A stretch of DNA of 64,000 bases from Gordionus sp. m RMFG-2023. Taxonomy: Eukaryota > Nematomorpha > Gordioida > Chordodea > Parachordodidae. A program made the position numbers and the translations under genes. This document shows positions 48,601-51,600 of this stretch, piece after piece (within the stretch, counting starts at the first letter, position 1; each line of letters begins with the position of its first letter). The DNA lies in assembly GCF_954871325.1 (NCBI RefSeq), contig NC_088775.1, positions 29,985,561-30,049,560 of the forward strand, in the 5' to 3' direction. A model generated the notes under the pieces. That model saw only the letters and a list, made by a program, of their open reading frames with translations, was not told the origin of the DNA and searched no databases.

Positions 48601-51600
48601 TTGATAATTCAAAGAAATTATATTTATCACTAAATTTTTGGCAGACAATCACTAAATTTTTGGCAGACAATTTTTTTATATTAAAATTTTTACAAATCAA
48701 ATCAGTATTTAATTACAATTACGATATATATATATGTAATAAACAAAAATTTATATTAATCATTAATAATTTCCCCTCTTCTACATTTTGGAATATAGGT
48801 CTCCATATTTCTAGAATAATTTTTTGCATTCTCCTCAGATATTCCTCTCTCTCTATGCTCTATAAAACGAATTAACTCCTCCTTAGATTTTAATTTCTGA
48901 CAAAATCCTTCCATTGTAAAAACACATTTTTAATGGGATTAAGATACAGGACTGTAAGTTGGTAAATATTTAAATGTATGCTCTCTTCTTCCTATCAATT
49001 CCCTTATTGTATGATTATGTATGTGCTTCTTGTAAAAATATTAAAATTTAAAAAATAAGAATTTAAAAATGATTATATTATTAATTTACATATCGTTTGG
49101 TATTAAAGCTAAAACTTATTTAATTTTAAAAAGGTACATTTAACCAAACGATTAAATTAATATAGCAATTAATTTAATAATTTGATATGTAAAAAATTAC
49201 CAAAAATTTAGTGAAAATTAAATATAACTCCTAAAAAGAATTATCAAAAATGAGAAGAGAAAGAATTGAGAAAAGATTAAAAATGAAAGGTTAGAAATGT
49301 ATATGAAAGATTACAATACAAGGAGAAAAAATCATAAAAAGAATATTGTATATATGATGAAAAAAAAGTACAGAATTGTTAAAAAAAAGGAGCAGAGGTG
49401 AAGAAAAATAACGGAAAATTTATAAATTATTTTTAAAAAGACAAAAGAATTATCAAAAATAAAAAGAAAAATAACGAGAAAAGAGTAAAAGAAATAAAGT
49501 AAAGAAATCGCAAAAAGTTATAAATAAATTGAGAAAAGATATAGTAAGAAAAATAAAGTAAAGATATCGCAAAAAGTTAGAAATAAAATAAAAAGGATCA
49601 ACAAAAATAAATAAAAATTTTAAAAAAATTGACAGAAAAAAATTTTTTTTTTTGTGGGCAAATAAGTCATTTTATTTTATAATCTGATATATACACAAGA
49701 TAATTAAAAATATATGTACAAAAAAGAACTGAGAAAAAATATTTTAAAAGTTATAATGTTTTTAAAAAAATTACAATTTTCCTTTTTTTGATTGCTTTTC
49801 CTTTCCTTTTGAAAATTTTCCTTTTTGATCGACACTTTTCTTTTTTTTTAAAAATTTTGATTGGACCTTTTCTTATGATTGAAACTTTTCCTTTTTGTAT
49901 GGGAAACCCTGTATATATAAATATATATAAAAAAAAGACTTTTTACTCACTATTTTTTGTTGACAATTTTTATTTTATATTAAAAAAAGAAATAAAATTG
50001 TACCACTGGAATTAAAGTCTCTATGGTATTATGATATCATAACTTATATCTAATTTTAAGTGAAAGAAAGAACCCCCAAAATAGTATTTATTTAAGGCCA
50101 TGCCTAAAGCTGTTTTTTTTTAATGCTAGCTTTGCGTTAGCTTTAATCTATTTTTGATGGAATGTACTCAAAAATGGAAAAGAGCTAACGAAAAGTTAAA
50201 GTTAATAAAATAGCCTTGAACTTAGGGTGAGACAAATTTGATATAAATGTTACCAAAATTTCTTAACCCTAAATTTTTTTTTATAATTAACTAAATTCAA
50301 AATAAAACAGGTGTTGGTTACGGTATGGTCATGATATCGGCCCTCGTATGCATCTACTATAACATAATTATGGCCTGGAATTTCTATTACTTGTTTTCCT
50401 CTTTCACTACGCGGCTGCCTTGGTCCACTTGCGACAACGCATGGAACACCCCCCAATGCATTGTCAGGGACGGGTCCCTTAACGACTTTCAGTTAACCTC
50501 ATCGCTACATAACATCACGTCATTCAATATGACATTATCGGCCAACTTTGGCAACGGTACTTCGTTGCAAGGGACTGGACAGCGTACATCGGCCAGCGAA
50601 GAATTTTGGATGTTTTAATATTTAAAAAAAATATATAATATAATAAATTATGTTTTTTTAGTCGTCTATCCGGACAATAATTAGTTTTTGAAAATGAACC
50701 GAATCAATTGTATCTATTTTATGGAAATATGTATCGTTTATTTGAAAATACAATTAATTATTATAACAAATTCAAAAGTAAATAAACATAAGCCTCTATT
50801 GATTATTTTAGAAGACACGTCTTGCAATTGTCAACCGGTATAGAGTACTTGGGGAACATCCGACTGGAGCTATTGGGCTGTTTGGTATTGGCCTGGATTA
50901 TTATTTTTTTATGCCTGATAAAAGGGGTTAAATCTTCTGGAAAGGTAATTATTCTCTTGGTAATTATTGATATTCCATTAACCATTAACTGTATTGACTA
51001 TGGTGTTTACATTGCATAACTCTCATCACTCAGATTTAAAATTCAATATATATTAATTATATATCATGATGTCTATGTGTTGTATGGTATTTAACTTGCT
51101 CCTTTTTTGAATGGGATGATATTTAACGATATGGAAATGCATATTTATCTAAATGTTAATCATAATGCATGCACAAATACAATATTAATTTTCTTATCTT
51201 ATGTCGTTTTTTTTACCTTCTACGCAGATCGTATACGTGTCAGCTACTTTGCCATATTTGATCCTCGTAATCCTATTCTCCAGAGGACTCATGCTTCCTG
51301 GGGCCTTAGATGGCATAAAACTATTCTACAAGCCAGATTGGAGGGCACTTAGAGACATTAAAGTTTTATCTTTTATAATTTTATCGCATCACATAACTCC
51401 TCCTTTCGATGCGAGAAATAAAAAAACTAACTGAAATTTAATGGATGGTTATAGTAATTATTATGATAAACTTTTACGACAGACCCCATCAAATATTTAC
51501 CTAAGGTTCCTTATTTTGACGAGAATGTGGGGTACGATTCAAAATCAGTTTTTGTAAAATCCCCTTTATCCTTTCAACATATATCATTCTTCATTTTATA

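Noticed and set aside
48334-48875. Two + strand ORFs inside the Tc1/mariner element
   Set aside because: Phenylalanine- and isoleucine-rich translations of T-rich sequence that pairs as an inverted repeat with 49380-49620; the real coding remnant is on the other strand.
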